From NCBI GenBank assembly GCA_025331445.1, contig JAIWNE010000011.1, positions 124,001 through 188,000 on the forward strand: a stretch of 64,000 nt of DNA. Direction: 5' to 3'. Of this stretch, positions 33,306 to 44,829 are shown one piece after another. The notes beneath the pieces were generated by a model. That model saw only the letters and a program-made list of their open reading frames with translations. It ran no database searches and was not told where the DNA came from. The stretch comes from Blakeslea trispora. Taxonomy: Eukaryota; Mucoromycota; Mucoromycetes; Mucorales; Choanephoraceae. The first letter of the stretch is position 1. Every line of letters starts with the position of its first letter. Position numbers and translations under genes: made by a program.

Positions 33306-34597
33306 ATGTCTCAATTATCCACTGAACTCAAAGCTATCATCGTTGATCGTTGGCAAAGAAACCAACCACAGATCGAAATTGCCCAAGAACTTGGAATTAA
33401 CCCAGTCACTGTTAACAGGACCATCAAGAGATTTCAAGCCAGAGGTACCGTTGAAAGAGCTGCGGGCTCTGGAAGACCCAAATCTCTTGACGAACGTAGC
33501 AAGAGAGTTCTGAAGAGAGCCATCCAAAAGGACAGATCTGTCACGCTTGCTTCTTTGCAGCAAGAGCTGCCAGTAAAGGTGCACACCCAAACCATCGCAA
33601 AGGAGTTGCATGGTCTGGGTTACAACAAGAGAGTTGCGACAAAGAAGCCTTTTCTAAAGGAAGCCCATATGGAGAAGAGGCTTCAATTTGCCAAAGCTCA
33701 CCGAAACTGGACAATAGAGCAATGGAAGCAAGTCGTCTGGACAGATGAATCCAGCGTGGAAATCGGCAAGGACATCTTGCAAAAAAAAGTCTGGAGATTG
33801 CCACAGTGTGATATTCACGGTACAATTGATAACAATAATAAATCAATCAGACCCAAAAGAAAGTTGTCTTTATTCAATATACATTTTCTAGCTCTATTTA
33901 TACTAATGATGGATCCCGCATCTTAGCTGAGTGTTTACCTTACGTTGGATCACAACGTACTTTCTGTTTATTTGTATAAGAACGTATCTCACCGTTAATC
34001 AATATGTCCATATATGTTAACGACGTGATGGCTAATCTGACTTTATAATTTGTTATTGTTCCTAAAAAGGACAATGTATACAACACACAGGAAAAATACG
34101 ACAAGGACTGCCTGAAGCCTTCTTTCAAGAGTGGCCGAACCAGCTTTATGGTTTGGGGGGCCATATGTGGTCGCAACAAGTCCGAGTTGGTGTTCCTGCC
34201 AAAGGACAGAAGAACAAGCCAGGACTTTGTAGACCTTGTCTACAAGCCTGTTCTTCTGGGCTTTCTCCAGAGCAATCCCGGATCGGTCTTGATGGAAGAT
34301 AACGCCAGCATCCACACAGCCAAAGCTGCCAAGGAGTGGAGGGATCTCAATGGGGTTGAGAAAATAGAGTGGCCTGCTCAATCGCCTGATCTCAACCCCA
34401 TTGAGAACGTCTGGAGTGAAATGAAGCGACGCTTCCATCAAGACTGGTCCAGACTTAAGGGCCAAAAAACCATTGAGGAGATGCTGGTGGATGCTTGGAA
34501 CAGTATCACTGTCGAATACCTCGACAAAACTGTTTCAAGCATGCCATCACGCATGAAAAAAGTGATTGCTGCCAAAGGAGGCTCAATTGACTCCTAG
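33306..34597 (+). pseudogene. Tc1-B transposase interrupted by solo LTR
   Basis: The frame runs MSQLSTELK.. to VWRLPQ at 33806, is interrupted by a 279-bp LTR plus a 5-bp duplication, and resumes at 34091 with EKYDKDCLKPSF to GGSIDS, stop at 34597. Both parts are in one frame once the insertion is ignored (335 codons). The DDE residues are in QVVWTDESSVE, SVLMEDNASIH and SPDLNPIENVW (34-residue spacing). N-terminal HTH: IEIAQELGINPVTVNRTI. The copy cannot make a full protein because the LTR adds stops. Confidence 0.92.
33807..34085. repeat. Solo LTR (279 bp) with 5-bp target duplication CACAG
   Basis: Begins TGTGATATTCACGG and ends TGTATACAACA, i.e. TG..CA, and is flanked by CACAG at 33802-33806 and 34086-34090. 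Five-base duplications and TG/CA ends fit a Ty1/copia or Ty3/gypsy LTR left after LTR-LTR recombination. No internal retrotransposon sequence remains. Confidence 0.88.
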
Positions 34598-34802
34598 GCA
34601 AGCAATCCAAAAATAAAACATATCTTTTGCCCCAATTCTTTTATAATTTTATTAATTAGACATTTGAAAGTGTATGATCCGAAAAAAGAAAGCTCGGTTA
34701 ACTAAGAAGTATTGACTGAACAACAAGTAAAATGGTCCTCATCCCTCATGATGACCTTGTCGGAATTCAAAAAAATTAACCTTTTTTTTCGTTCTGACTG
34801 TA

Positions 34803-36123
34803 CAGTGAGCGAAACAAAGTTTTGAGCGATTTTTAAGATCCGAAAATTATTCATGAAGGTACATCCTTTGAACACGACTACACAATCTCTTTTTATTTTT
34901 AATAAACTACACCAAAAACGATTAAAATGTCTCGCTTGAACCCTGAAACAAGAATTAAGATTGTAGAACGCCACTCATACGCCCAAATAGCTCGCGATCT
35001 TCAGCTTTCACCTGAAACTGTGAGACGAACTTGCAACAACTTCGAATCTCGAGGTATTGTTGAGTCTTTGAGAGCTTCTGGAAGACCAAAAGCGATCAGC
35101 GACAGAACCAAGGTTATCTTGAAGAGAGCTGTGAAGCAAGACCGCACTAGAACGTTTATACAACTTCAACAGGAGTTGCCTGTTAAAGTTTCTACCCACA
35201 CCATCTCCAAGGCACTTCATGAGATGAACTTTAGAAGTAGAGTAGCTACGAAAAAACCTTTTATCAGTGATAAAAATCGAGCAAAGAGGCTCAACTTTGC
35301 CAAACAGCATAAGGATTGGGCAATTGACCAATGGAAGCAGGTCATCTTCTCAGACGAGTCTTCCTTTGAAGTTGGTGAAAATCCGAAGAAGGTAAAAGTA
35401 TGGAGAGAGCCCGGGGAGAGATACAAACCAGAATGTATTCGGCCATCGTTTAGTAGTGGAAGGACCACCTATATGGTCTGGAGTGCTATTTGTGGTGGTA
35501 GAAAGTCGCCTTTGGTTATTTTCCCTACACACAAGGTGAAATCTGCAGAGATGATCCAGCATGTTTACCAACCGGTATTGCTGGATTTTTATCGAAGCGT
35601 TCCCGGCGCCATTTTCATGGAAGACAATGCGCGACCCCATACTTCAAAAGAGTCCAGCAATTGGAAAATATCTAATGGTATTGAAAAGTTATGCTGGCCT
35701 CCTCAATCACCCGATCTCAATCCAATTGAGAATATCTGGATGAAAATGAAAGGATTCTTTCATGAAGAATGGGTCAACTTTCGTGGCAGAAAAAGTCATG
35801 AGGATATGCTTCGCGATGCCTGGAACAAAGTGTCCATATGTGAAGTCAATCGCCCTATTGAAAGCATGCCCAAACGCATGCAAGAAGTGATCAGTGTTAA
35901 AGGAGGCCCTACAAAGTATTAATACTTCAATAAAAACATGTTTGATATATTAATTACATATTTTTGTTTCCAAAGTAAAACTTAAGTGGTCAGTAGAGAA
36001 TCTTTATTCTTGGATTGTGAGTTGTCTAATGATTTGAAGGTGGTATAGAGGTTAACATTGTCATGATCATTGGGAAGATCATGTCGGAATTTAAAAACAC
36101 TCAAAACTTTCTTTCACTCACTG
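34803..36123 (+). mobile_element. Tc1-A transposon, copy 2
   Basis: 1321 bp, plus orientation, with TA flanks 34801-34802 and 36124-36125. The left TA is the same TA that flanks the right end of Tc1-B, so the element sits directly next to it. The right TA begins block A. It is the mirror partner of copy 4 in the large inverted repeat. Confidence 0.95.
34927..35922 (+). CDS. Tc1-A transposase, copy 2 (331 aa)
   Basis: Same protein as the copy at 29078-30073: HTH pair, GRPK linker and DD34E catalytic triad, all intact. Start MSRLNPETR and stop after GGPTKY at 35922. Only rare nucleotide differences (for example in the 3' leader: AGAATAAAG here on the complementary strand versus AGAACAAAG in copies 1 and 4). 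Confidence 0.95.
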   Translation: MSRLNPETRIKIVERHSYAQIARDLQLSPETVRRTCNNFESRGIVESLRASGRPKAISDRTKVILKRAVKQDRTRTFIQLQQELPVKVSTHTISKALHEMNFRSRVATKKPFISDKNRAKRLNFAKQHKDWAIDQWKQVIFSDESSFEVGENPKKVKVWREPGERYKPECIRPSFSSGRTTYMVWSAICGGRKSPLVIFPTHKVKSAEMIQHVYQPVLLDFYRSVPGAIFMEDNARPHTSKESSNWKISNGIEKLCWPPQSPDLNPIENIWMKMKGFFHEEWVNFRGRKSHEDMLRDAWNKVSICEVNRPIESMPKRMQEVISVKGGPTKY

Positions 36124-36520
36124 TAGAAGGCACAACTGCTGTAAGGCTACACCGATGCCCCTCTCACCTTATTGAGAGCTCTTCCGGGAGGGATACAACA
36201 GAGATGACTTCAGTAATCTATGAGATTACAGGAATAAATTGTGTTGAAGGCTAGTTATGTTTGTAGGAAGAGGGAAATTTTTTGATGCACAGAAGTCTGT
36301 CACGAAAATATTGTTGTGAGCTGAGTATTCTACGTCAGCTACGGTAATTTAATCTCTCTCTTGATGTAACGCCCGCCTCTGTTTGCCAGTGACTATTTTT
36401 TACTTTTCATTTTCTATAAATATCCCAACGATTTCATCAATAAAACGACAGTTTTGACTCATATCTAAAACTTTCAGGAACTTATTCCTTTATCTTGTCT
36501 TTTACTTTTACTTTTACTTT

Positions 36521-36899
36521 TCACACCCAAGGACTTTTTTCCTAAATTATAAAACCCAATTCGGAACAAGCGACTAAACCATATATAGTAACCAGTTGCC
36601 AGATTTTTATGACCATATATGGAACGCAGTCTGCCATGAAGGATTTCGTACCCCCCTTTTTTTCTTCTGCATCTGCGCAAAAAATATCTCCGTTTCTTTC
36701 TCAGATTTTTTCGCAAGTTTTTAATTCTCAACAACCAATAATAAGAGCCTCTTTGACTTGTGTAATCTGTGGACTTTAATATTCTTGTGTAATTCTCTGA
36801 AATTTTAGACTAGAACTTTAATCTAGCCAATAGGTAGGCATTATTTAAGGTTTGCCAGAGAATCATTACTATAAAAGGGTGAAATCTCCTTGGGTGTGT
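36521..36899. mobile_element. Candidate small inverted-end element inserted in a CTTTTA microsatellite
   Basis: The sequence CACACCCAAGGA (about 36522) and its complement TCCTTGGGTGTG (about 36898) face each other and are flanked on both sides, in the same orientation, by (ACTTTT)n runs. This is the pattern of a 377-bp element with 12-bp terminal inverted repeats inserted inside a simple repeat. No coding capacity. A mirrored copy lies in block A'. Confidence 0.5.
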
Positions 36900-37488
36900 T
36901 ACTTTTACTTTTACTTTTACTTTTATTACTTGTTGGAACACATTCCTTTAAGGATGAGAATCTCACACGTAAACTATTTTAAGTGGCATATATTACGATA
37001 AGCATCTTCTTGTATTTGAAGAACACATTCGAATAAAAAGTCCAAAGTCTTAAATTGAAAGTAGTCCAATACAGGAACAGATCAATCAAAGGCATTTAAG
37101 AGAAGTAATCATTGAAATCATTCTTGCATAAAGATCTACATCAATTCTCTACTTTCTCTCGTTTTGAAATATCTAAGATCCTCCATCGAAGGAAAGAAGC
37201 ATACTTCAATAAACAACTTTTGACTCTTATTTACCTTGCAAAGCTATATCAATACTCTGTAAAAGAGACCTAGTTATAACTCTGCAAATAAATAATAAGC
37301 ATATAATTGAACACATTCTCATACGAGATAAGAATCAGTTACTTGCCAAAGTCTTTAATTTAACTTCATTTCATTTAAAACATCTCTTTGGTTCGCTACC
37401 TACAGCGGGTGCTCATTTAAAACTCCTAATAAAACCACCCAAATCTACATTGACAAGAACATTTCCTTTTTAGTTTGCTGTGCCATTA

Positions 37489-37857
37489 CAGTGCTTACGG
37501 TCCCAAATGGCGGATTTCAAAAATCATTTGGCGGTTTCCAAAAATCCAATTGGCGTAAAATGAAAAATCAATAAGCGTAAAAAAAAATATCCAATCAGCA
37601 GTTTTCAAAATGTCAATGAGCGCATACCGAGATTTCAGATAGCGTATTCTCAAAAACCAAATGGCAGACTTTCACATTCTAAAAGACGTCTCTTTTACTT
37701 TAAATATTTTTCAAATGAGCAACACGTATAAATTCTTTATTGAGGACGGTCAGGGCGGAATAACTATGGAAGACGGTGCAGAGGCCATGGACTACATTAT
37801 CGAAGAAGGAGAGGAATTCAATCTTCGAAACTTGACTAATCTAAGTGAATATAATGA
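37489..37857 (+). mobile_element. 5' relic of the IS630-type transposon, LINE-free
   Basis: Same inverted end as 21673-28833 (CAGTGCTTACGGTCCC) and the first ~66 transposase codons (MADFHILKDVSF to LSEYND), then unrelated sequence. The LINE target site is uninterrupted here. TA precedes it (37487-37488), and the next flank (AGTTTGCTGTGCCAT) equals the flank of the large copy at 28834. The right end is missing. This copy is nearly identical to the other over its length (GGITM versus GGITT). Confidence 0.88.
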
Positions 37858-39624
37858 TTCCGATTGGCTTTAAAAAACGGGTCACTGATTTTCTGCCCAC
37901 ATTTTTAAACGCCCTAACAACTGTTTTGTATCCATTCTCTCCATCCACTTTACCTTCTCCATCTCTCCTTGCAAAAACTCATCCCTTGTTAATGGCTGTA
38001 GCAACACTGCTCCGTGCTTCGGATCCTGACTTTAGGTGACGGGGTGATACAAAGAGGCAAGACGTGGCGAATCTCCCCTCTTAACAGGGATACATGAAGG
38101 CTTCGCCATTCAGCATGGAAACATGTTCCCTTTTCCTCATTTTTTCTCAAGAGTAACAAGCTCTTTGGTATTGTAGACCTTTTTGAGCTTCTCACCTCTC
38201 TCTTCTTACTCCCTTTCCTTTGACCCTAACCTTTTGGGAATGATTGACAGAGCCTCCTCGTGGCCATTCCTGGACAACACTTTTAGTGGCTAATCTGTCT
38301 TTTTATACCAACAGAAAAAAAAACTATTTTCATTTTTTTTTCATGAAGCCTATAAACTTGACGATGCACATGAAGCAGTGGAACAAGTCATCAGAAGAGC
38401 TGACATCCAACACAATAAGCGATATAGAAAAAGAAACACTAGATAGATAGTGGATTTGAAAAAATAAAAATAAAGTTGAGAGTTGAATCACTTGCAAACA
38501 AAAAGGATTGAAATGGTCTTCATTGACGCGTCTTCTTACCAATTATGAGTACATCTTGTTCTTGAAGCAAGTGATTTGAACTCGATCTTGACAGTAACCC
38601 TCACCAAAGAAACAATTGCGTAAAATAGAATACAATTTGCAGCTTGAGGGCCAGTTTCGTCACCTTTCTCGACGATGCCCGGAAGATTCTAAAAGTTTAC
38701 GCTTCAATGAATCATCAGATGCGTTCATCAGTTTTGAGACAAACCTTACAGGCGAGCAGCAGCTTCAAGTTGAGATACAAATCCAACAGATTGATGAAAA
38801 AAGACGAAACCAGTGTTGCAAGAATCAATAGCAGGTAACAGTTTGACAATGAAGCAGGTCATTTACTAAGTACATTAGGACAGATAGCAGTGGGCGTGCA
38901 GGTATAGTACTAGAGTCAGTAAAACGAAAGCAGCAATTTAGATAAGCAAGATATTAGAAGTTTGAAGTCAACAGAGTTAGTTAAGTCATATACGACTTGA
39001 ATCACAAGATATAAGGCATGACGCGATAAGAGAAATGATGTAAGCGAATAAGAAGCATAATCCAGAAAGAATAGCGATTAAGAAACGAGTGGACAATCTA
39101 TAGGAAAGGATGGATTAGCTAAATGACAGTATAACAGGTGAAGAGACTGATATGATAAGAGCATACGATGGGCCAAAGAAGAAGAGAATCAAGCGAATGG
39201 ATCAAATAGAAGAAAACCAAGATGGAGAATGACTACAAGCGTAAAATACTAGATAGAAGATAGATCATGAGTTCATCTGGTCGTGAATTTCAGAAGAATG
39301 AGGGTATATGCAAGGTAAATATAGCGTTGGAATAGAAGCATCAGATGTGTAAGGTATCAAGTTGAATATAAAAGGATTACCCGTCGAAGGATTTGAATTA
39401 TTTTAGAAGGCAAAATGAGAAATACTGATTTTGGCATTGTCTTTGATAAAGATACTTTGGTCTTGAAAGTGTGAGCAGATGCTATATGCATGTTGCCGAA
39501 GATGAAGGAGTGTCACCAGTGCTGTAGTTTGAAAAGCAAAGTCAAAGCATGCAGACTGTTGGCTGCTTTATTTGAAATACATCTCGTCTTTTGCTGTGCA
39601 TTCAGTGAAATATAGAAGAAAAAA

Positions 39625-39760
39625 AAATGGCTCGTATTCAGTATATTTTGAGCGGTGGTAGGAAGATTGCTAGTAATCGCACCAATTGTGAGTTCATCAA
39701 AGTCGACACAATAAGCAAATGTCTTGGATTTGCATAAAGTATCTTCATGGATTATGATAA
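39625..39760 (+). pseudogene. Possible relic of the PD-(D/E)XK-like family core
   Basis: A short frame reads ILSGGRKIASNRTNCEFIK and resembles the ISGGRKIDL..CEFKA segment of the gene at 40603, at both protein and DNA level (GGTGGTAGGAAGATTG shared). The left half (to GGTGGTAGGAA) is part of block A and is also present at 49704. Evidence is only this short match. Confidence 0.35.
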
Positions 39761-40602
39761 ATTATTTTGAAAAAGAATAACCAGAGTTAAATGCGCACAT
39801 TTATTTCAACGAAATGCAGTAAGACGGATGTAGATTACTCTATTTTAATAAGTACTTTTTTGGCATCTGAGAAAAGTAATACGTTGGATGGTCGGCATAG
39901 TATCTTTAATGTATATACAAATACAAAAACCTTTTTTGGAGAGATGGATCAGTTGAAAGACAATGATCCAAACTGAGCCACTTTTATAATTGATATGATC
40001 TATTTCCTATTTAATCTGCATTCAATTGGGCATATCTTGGCCTAAAAGAAAAGTTACGTTGAAGGCAATTTCTTCTGTAAAAGAACATAACCTTCTCTCT
40101 GATCTGTTTGCGTTGTTTATACTGAACAAACTTATTTTAAAACTCTTTTTTAAGACTCAATGGCTTTATAAGGTTGCTATCATCCTAACATTCTACTTTT
40201 TGGGATTTGCTATTCATTGATTTTCTTTACTGATTTCCTTTTTAGATCATTTCTCTTTCTTATATCAACTCCCACCTTTATTCTGTTCATTGTTCAAATT
40301 ACTCAGATTTTGATTATCTCTATTAGGAATAGGCTCTTTTCAATTCAGATAAATTATTTTCTTAGAAAAAATCAAGCGATTTTCTTCTGTCTTTATTTTT
40401 TTTTTGTCTTTAAACATAAAATGAAGAAACTTGACACAGAGCTGCCTTTGCTTTTCTAACGTAGAGCTACTTATAATAAGTTGGTGCTTTTCTCATTCGT
40501 TCTTCTACAATAAGATCTCAACTGAAAATCTAGTGTCTAGCGACTCGATTCTGGGTGCCGGACACTTGAGACGTGAATCTTATTTTGCTTTTTGCGCTCT
40601 CC
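39665..40602. other. Region upstream of family member 2
   Basis: AT-rich with no recognised gene; should contain the promoter and perhaps a lost first exon of the gene at 40603. A plus-strand frame at 39791-39976 (CSKTDVDYSILISTFLASEK) has protein-like composition but no recognised likeness. Confidence 0.4.
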
Positions 40603-41933
40603 ATGTCTCATGTTGTTGATTTCATGAATGACAATGACAAGATATACAAGAGGTACATCAAGAATGACTTTTTCTGGGCTACTCTTGCTGTTGAAAAGCC
40701 TAGTACTTTAAGCTTTCTCAATGAAGCTGAAAAGAAGACAATCGAAGATATTAGCAGCAAAGTGGTCAAGGTAAAAAAAATACATATTATAAAAAGGCTT
40801 CATTATTTTATTAACTAGACCATTTGATAGGCTGCAAAGATAGACCTCGGCTCAGCCATTGAGCTTGTTTTGACTGAGCAACTAGCCTTGGTCAAAGAAA
40901 GAAAAAGAAAGTCTACTGCCTATCAAATATTACAAACCTTCAACTACATGTTAGTATTCCTTTTTCTATCTTTTCTTTCTTTTTTTCTTTCTCTGTAACT
41001 CCTTTACTGACAATGACTATCATTCGGTAGGCTGAACAATATGGAGACATGGCAAAAGACACCAAAAGAAACTGAGGCTCAGAAGGTTTGTCGAGTTTAT
41101 GATCTTCTTTGAAGACACTTGCTTCAACATCAAGATGTAAGTAAAGCATTTAATAGTCTTTTTGTTCAAATCTAACTGATCTTCACTTTAGTGGCGAGAC
41201 GACTGGTTTGTCAACAAAAGAAACATATGGGCTAAATGAGCATAACTTCTCCGGTGGTTCGGGTAGCTCCTTTGCTACTATTGGTAGTACTGTAACTTCC
41301 GCTGCTGCTCTCTCTTCTTCCTCTTCCAGCATCAGTGGTGGTAGGAAGATTGACTTGACCGTCATAAATGACAGAAGAACTGAACTTTCTTTCTGCGAGT
41401 TCAAAGCTGGGGAGCAGATTGGACTTGCAAAATACCAACAAAGCAAGGCAATCCGTCTCAATCAAACGATTGCAAGAAGAAATAGAGAACTGTGTGTTGA
41501 TGACAGCATTGTTTCTTTTGTCTGGACCGGTATGTTCTATTGTACTTTTTTCCTTTGTGAGAATTGTCTATCTCATATAGCACAACATTAGGTGGCTTCG
41601 GGAGGTTTTTTTCTCTCAGCCAAGTATTTGACATTAGTGTGTGCCGTCCTCTGGGTGGATTTTCAATCCCAACTGCAATAAGGCTTTTAGATGATGATGT
41701 TGCAGATACATTCGTATCTTTGCTGAATTGGAAGGTAATGAGAGAAATGTTCTCGTTTCTTTTATTTTGAAGAAACTAACCTATGTTTCTCCTTCTTTGG
41801 TACACAGCAACATCTGCTTCAACTAGAGCAAAGAGTCGAAAAGGCCAAGCTTAGGGCCGATAGACGCATTGAAGCATACCCGAGCGTTTGCTTCACTGCT
41901 GTCAACAACAAAAAGAGAAAGACCCGTTCATAA
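40603..41933 (+). CDS. PD-(D/E)XK-like family protein (family member 2)
   Basis: Six exons: 40603-40770, 40831-40949, a third around 41036-41132, 41192-41529, 41592-41734, 41808-41933. Start at MSHVVDFMNDNDKIY. Exon 3 has several candidate acceptors; CGGTAG gives a stop, while ATGGAG or AAAAG (about 41044-41056) keeps the frame open through RFVEFMIFFEDTCFNIK. Exon 4 has a Ser-rich linker then GGRKIDLTVINDRRTELSFC and EFKA, and FVWTGG. The last exons read RLLDDDVADTFVSLLNWK and a basic C-terminus NNKKRKTRS (possible nuclear signal). Asp in KIDL and Glu-Phe-Lys fit a PD-(D/E)XK core; all are present here. The broken copy at 16105 has one more upstream exon, and the acceptor before LSMS is TTGCG here instead of AG, so the N-terminus may be lost. 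Biological role unknown. Confidence 0.65.
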
Positions 41934-44829
41934 GCTCCTTTTTTCTCTCTCTCTTTCTCTGTTGTGTCTGTTTCTATTGCGTCTGTTTCTCTTTTTCTTT
42001 GTAAATAAATTATAAATATATATATATATGTACTTATATACTAAACATCAGTGTTATACATACAACTTGTTTATTATATTAGTACAGAGCTGCAAATAAG
42101 TATAAAAAGCGCTCTTTGTTTCTTGTCGTTAAACATTATTCAACGTGCACTACAAAAAAACTAAAGGTCTTCTAAGGTCAAAAATCCATTTCCATCAAGA
42201 TTATTTGACCTTTAAAATCCCCTTTGTTTTTTTATGGTGGTGATACTTTGAGGTTGAATAGATGATATGAAAGGATGAAGGAACCGAAAGAAGTACAACG
42301 AGACTGTGCATGTCATGCTCATTTTAGAAAATATGATTGAAGTGTAATATAGATGCTGAAACAACAATCATTTATATGTCTTCATTAAACAAACTTGATA
42401 TCACTGTAGATTATGCAAAATGTTCTAAATCAATGTACAATCTGTGTTTTAGAATGGTGCGATGCTAGTATCGTTCGTTTTCCCAAAATTTTTATTAGTG
42501 TATGGACTTTATACATATTATTTAACAATAACCTATTGCCTGGATCTTCTTGATGATGCTATTGTCTGAGTTGACTTATTTTGTCTCTAATATGGATTAT
42601 TGCTACCATCTACTCCAAATTTGCCTATGGTCGCAGCAAATATCCTGTCCACTCCCGTCATGGTAGTAATTGTCTCTAATGTTTACTCCATCCACTCTAA
42701 TACTTGCTCTGAATATTCCATGCGAGCATCCTAATATCCATATTTATCCAGAAATAAAAGACACATACTATGTTATGCCTTAGCATCCTTAATGGTTACA
42801 GACTTTGAAAGCTTCAATTGCCTTAGCACTATATACCTGATCAACATTTTAGATATTGCATTAGTGTCTGCTTGTAAGAGACAATAAAAAAATAGCAAAG
42901 AGGAGATCAACATTTACAGGCGGGAGCAAGAATGATGGACACATCAAGGAAAACGCTTGCTATCCATATCCAAAATAGCCACGAAAGGTATTGGTAAATA
43001 AACATGTTTAGTTTAAATCAAGTGACTCTTCTCCTCATCTACTGTTGCCTATCTGACATTGAACTACAATTAGAAAAGTACACAAACTACTATAGTGGAT
43101 GACGTCTCTTTTTTGAAGACATTATTATAGCATTTCTTTAAGCGAATGTCTTTAAAAAGCGATTGAATGGAGCGTTCAGAGTGAACAACAGAGGCAATTA
43201 CTATCATGACGGGAGTGGACAGGAGGTTTGCTGCGACCATAGGCAAATTTGGAGTAGGTGGTAGCAATAACCCATATCAGAGATGTAATTAATTGAGCAA
43301 GATAAAGATAATGCCTTATTGCTATAGTTTTTCCAAGATGCTTATATTGATGAGACAGGGTACTAGTATCTAAATGGAGGAATAAAGACTTAGGATCCAA
43401 GGCTGATTAATTTAGAAAAAAAGTTTACTTGTTAAGACACAGATTCGATGATCAACGCTGGCGTAAAATACTCAGCTTACAACAGCATATTTGTGACTTA
43501 CCTTGTATAAGCTTCTTATATTCCCTCGAAAGGTTTAACCCAAAACTTTTGCTTTTGGAGTCATTGCAAGAATCGACTTTTATTTTATTCTCAAACTAGA
43601 TTGGACGGGTAGCTGCTAAGTTGATGAAGCTTGGTCTGATCTGTTGAGAGATTCGCTCTTTTCGCAGGTTTGCATCTTGCCGAGGGTCTGAGCTGTGGTT
43701 ACTTGGAATTTTTGGTTTTATTTTTTTGTCGTAGGACTTTAGGCGTGTCAATGGACCGTATGTTCAGTTGCTTCGTAAGTTCGGCACGACTGGCTTATGT
43801 TAATGCTGACAGAGTATCTTCAGTGAGATTCTCTGCTACATAGAAATCAAACATGCCTTGCCTCAGCTCTTATGTCATTACTATGTCTTAAGTTATTTTC
43901 GATTGGTCAATCAAACTGCACCATTTGATACTCAAATGGAACGCTCATGATTGAAACTATGCATTTTCTAAGAAGTAACATCTACAAAGCCATCAAAAAC
44001 ATACGGAATACATCAACTGCACCTGACAATCCGGGATTTTGATGCTAGATAAGTTTTTTTTTCTAGGATTAATAGAACTCTAGGAATGTCACTAGTTTCA
44101 TTGCTGCAAGACTCACCATTTCGAGTTGATTTCGAAAAACAAAAGCTATTTAAATAAAAAGAAAGGAAGCTCAATTTTTTATTTCTCGATCTCACTGGCA
44201 TATGTTGTCTTTTATTTTTATTTAATCTATAGCGTAGTGTGTCCTGGGCTTGGAGGTAGTGTTGTTTAATCAGAAGGAGACAAAAAGCAACGAAGAAGAG
44301 AAAGTTTGTGTTGTTTGTTTAGCAAACGAATTAAATTTGAAAGAAATAGTATTGCTGAAGGTGTTCTAAGTGTTTGTCAAGTGGATCTACTAGTTGTATT
44401 GGAGTGTTGTCTATTGCTTTTGTTTTATTGTTTTGATTCCTTTGTGCTGTTTTTGTTTCAATTATTGTATTTCACTCTTTATATTTTTATGAATACACCC
44501 TCTATCAAGATGATGTAGCATAAAAAATGTCGTGCTTTTCATTTCAAAAGTTAGTTACGCTTCTATTTTTAGCCGCCTTCATACAGGCTGAAAGTTAGCT
44601 ATTCTCTCGACACTCTTAAGCATTTGCACAAAGAAAGAAAGAAAGAAAGAAAAGGAGAATGGAGGAAGACAAAATACAATCTAGTGTAACCATGACCGTG
44701 GCTGGTGAAGATGTCGCGTCGATGTAATTGGAGAAAAATTATGTCACGTAGTTCCAACAGAAAAAAAAATGGATCTGAGTTTCTTGTGCTTCTAAAATTT
44801 GAAGATCATTTCACTTGCCTTTTGTGTCT
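41934..44829. other. Long non-coding interval with a divergent inverted repeat
   Basis: No gene recognised in 2.9 kb. An inverted repeat pairs about 42585-42685 with 43185-43285 (shared CTACTCCAAATTTGCCTATG and GTCCACTCCCGTCATG, several mismatches). (AT)n near 42015, poly-T tracts and an (AAGA)n run at 44631-44655 are present. A T-rich frame at 44306-44518 looks like translated simple sequence. Confidence 0.5.

Larger units (their letters stand above)
33182..34800 (+). mobile_element. Tc1-B transposon, split by a solo LTR
   Basis: Inverted ends CAGTCAGAACGAAAAAAAAG (33182) and its complement (to 34800), with TA at both flanks (33180-33181, 34801-34802). It is a different family from Tc1-A: the inverted end sequence and transposase sequence differ. 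Without the inserted LTR and its duplicated 5 bp it is about 1.33 kb. Confidence 0.92.
36124..39664 (+). repeat. Block A, 3541-bp segment repeated inverted at 49704-53244
   Basis: Every compared position satisfies x + y = 89368, so the two blocks have the same length with no net indel over 3541 bp. Block A has one copy of the GCACAACTGCTGTAAGG..CTCTTCCGGGAGGG motif at its left, an LTR-like start (TGTAACGCCCGCC near 36365), two CTTTTA microsatellites, an IS630-type relic (37489-37857) and a long purine-rich non-coding part (38840-39480). It ends at a TTCC/GGAA microhomology. Confidence 0.95.

Noticed and set aside
36365..37385. LTR of a Ty3-type retrotransposon in block A
   Set aside because: TGTAACGCCC at 36365, a TATA-like run and a TGGTTCGCTACC that could be a primer site suggest it, but I found no matching second LTR, no target duplication and no internal coding sequence.
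40950..41135. Frameshift in exon 3 of family member 2
   Set aside because: With the first AG (CGGTAG) the frame hits a stop, but other acceptors a few bases on (ATGGAG, GCAAAAG) keep it open into RFVEFMIFFEDTCFNIK. A different acceptor explains it without a mutation.
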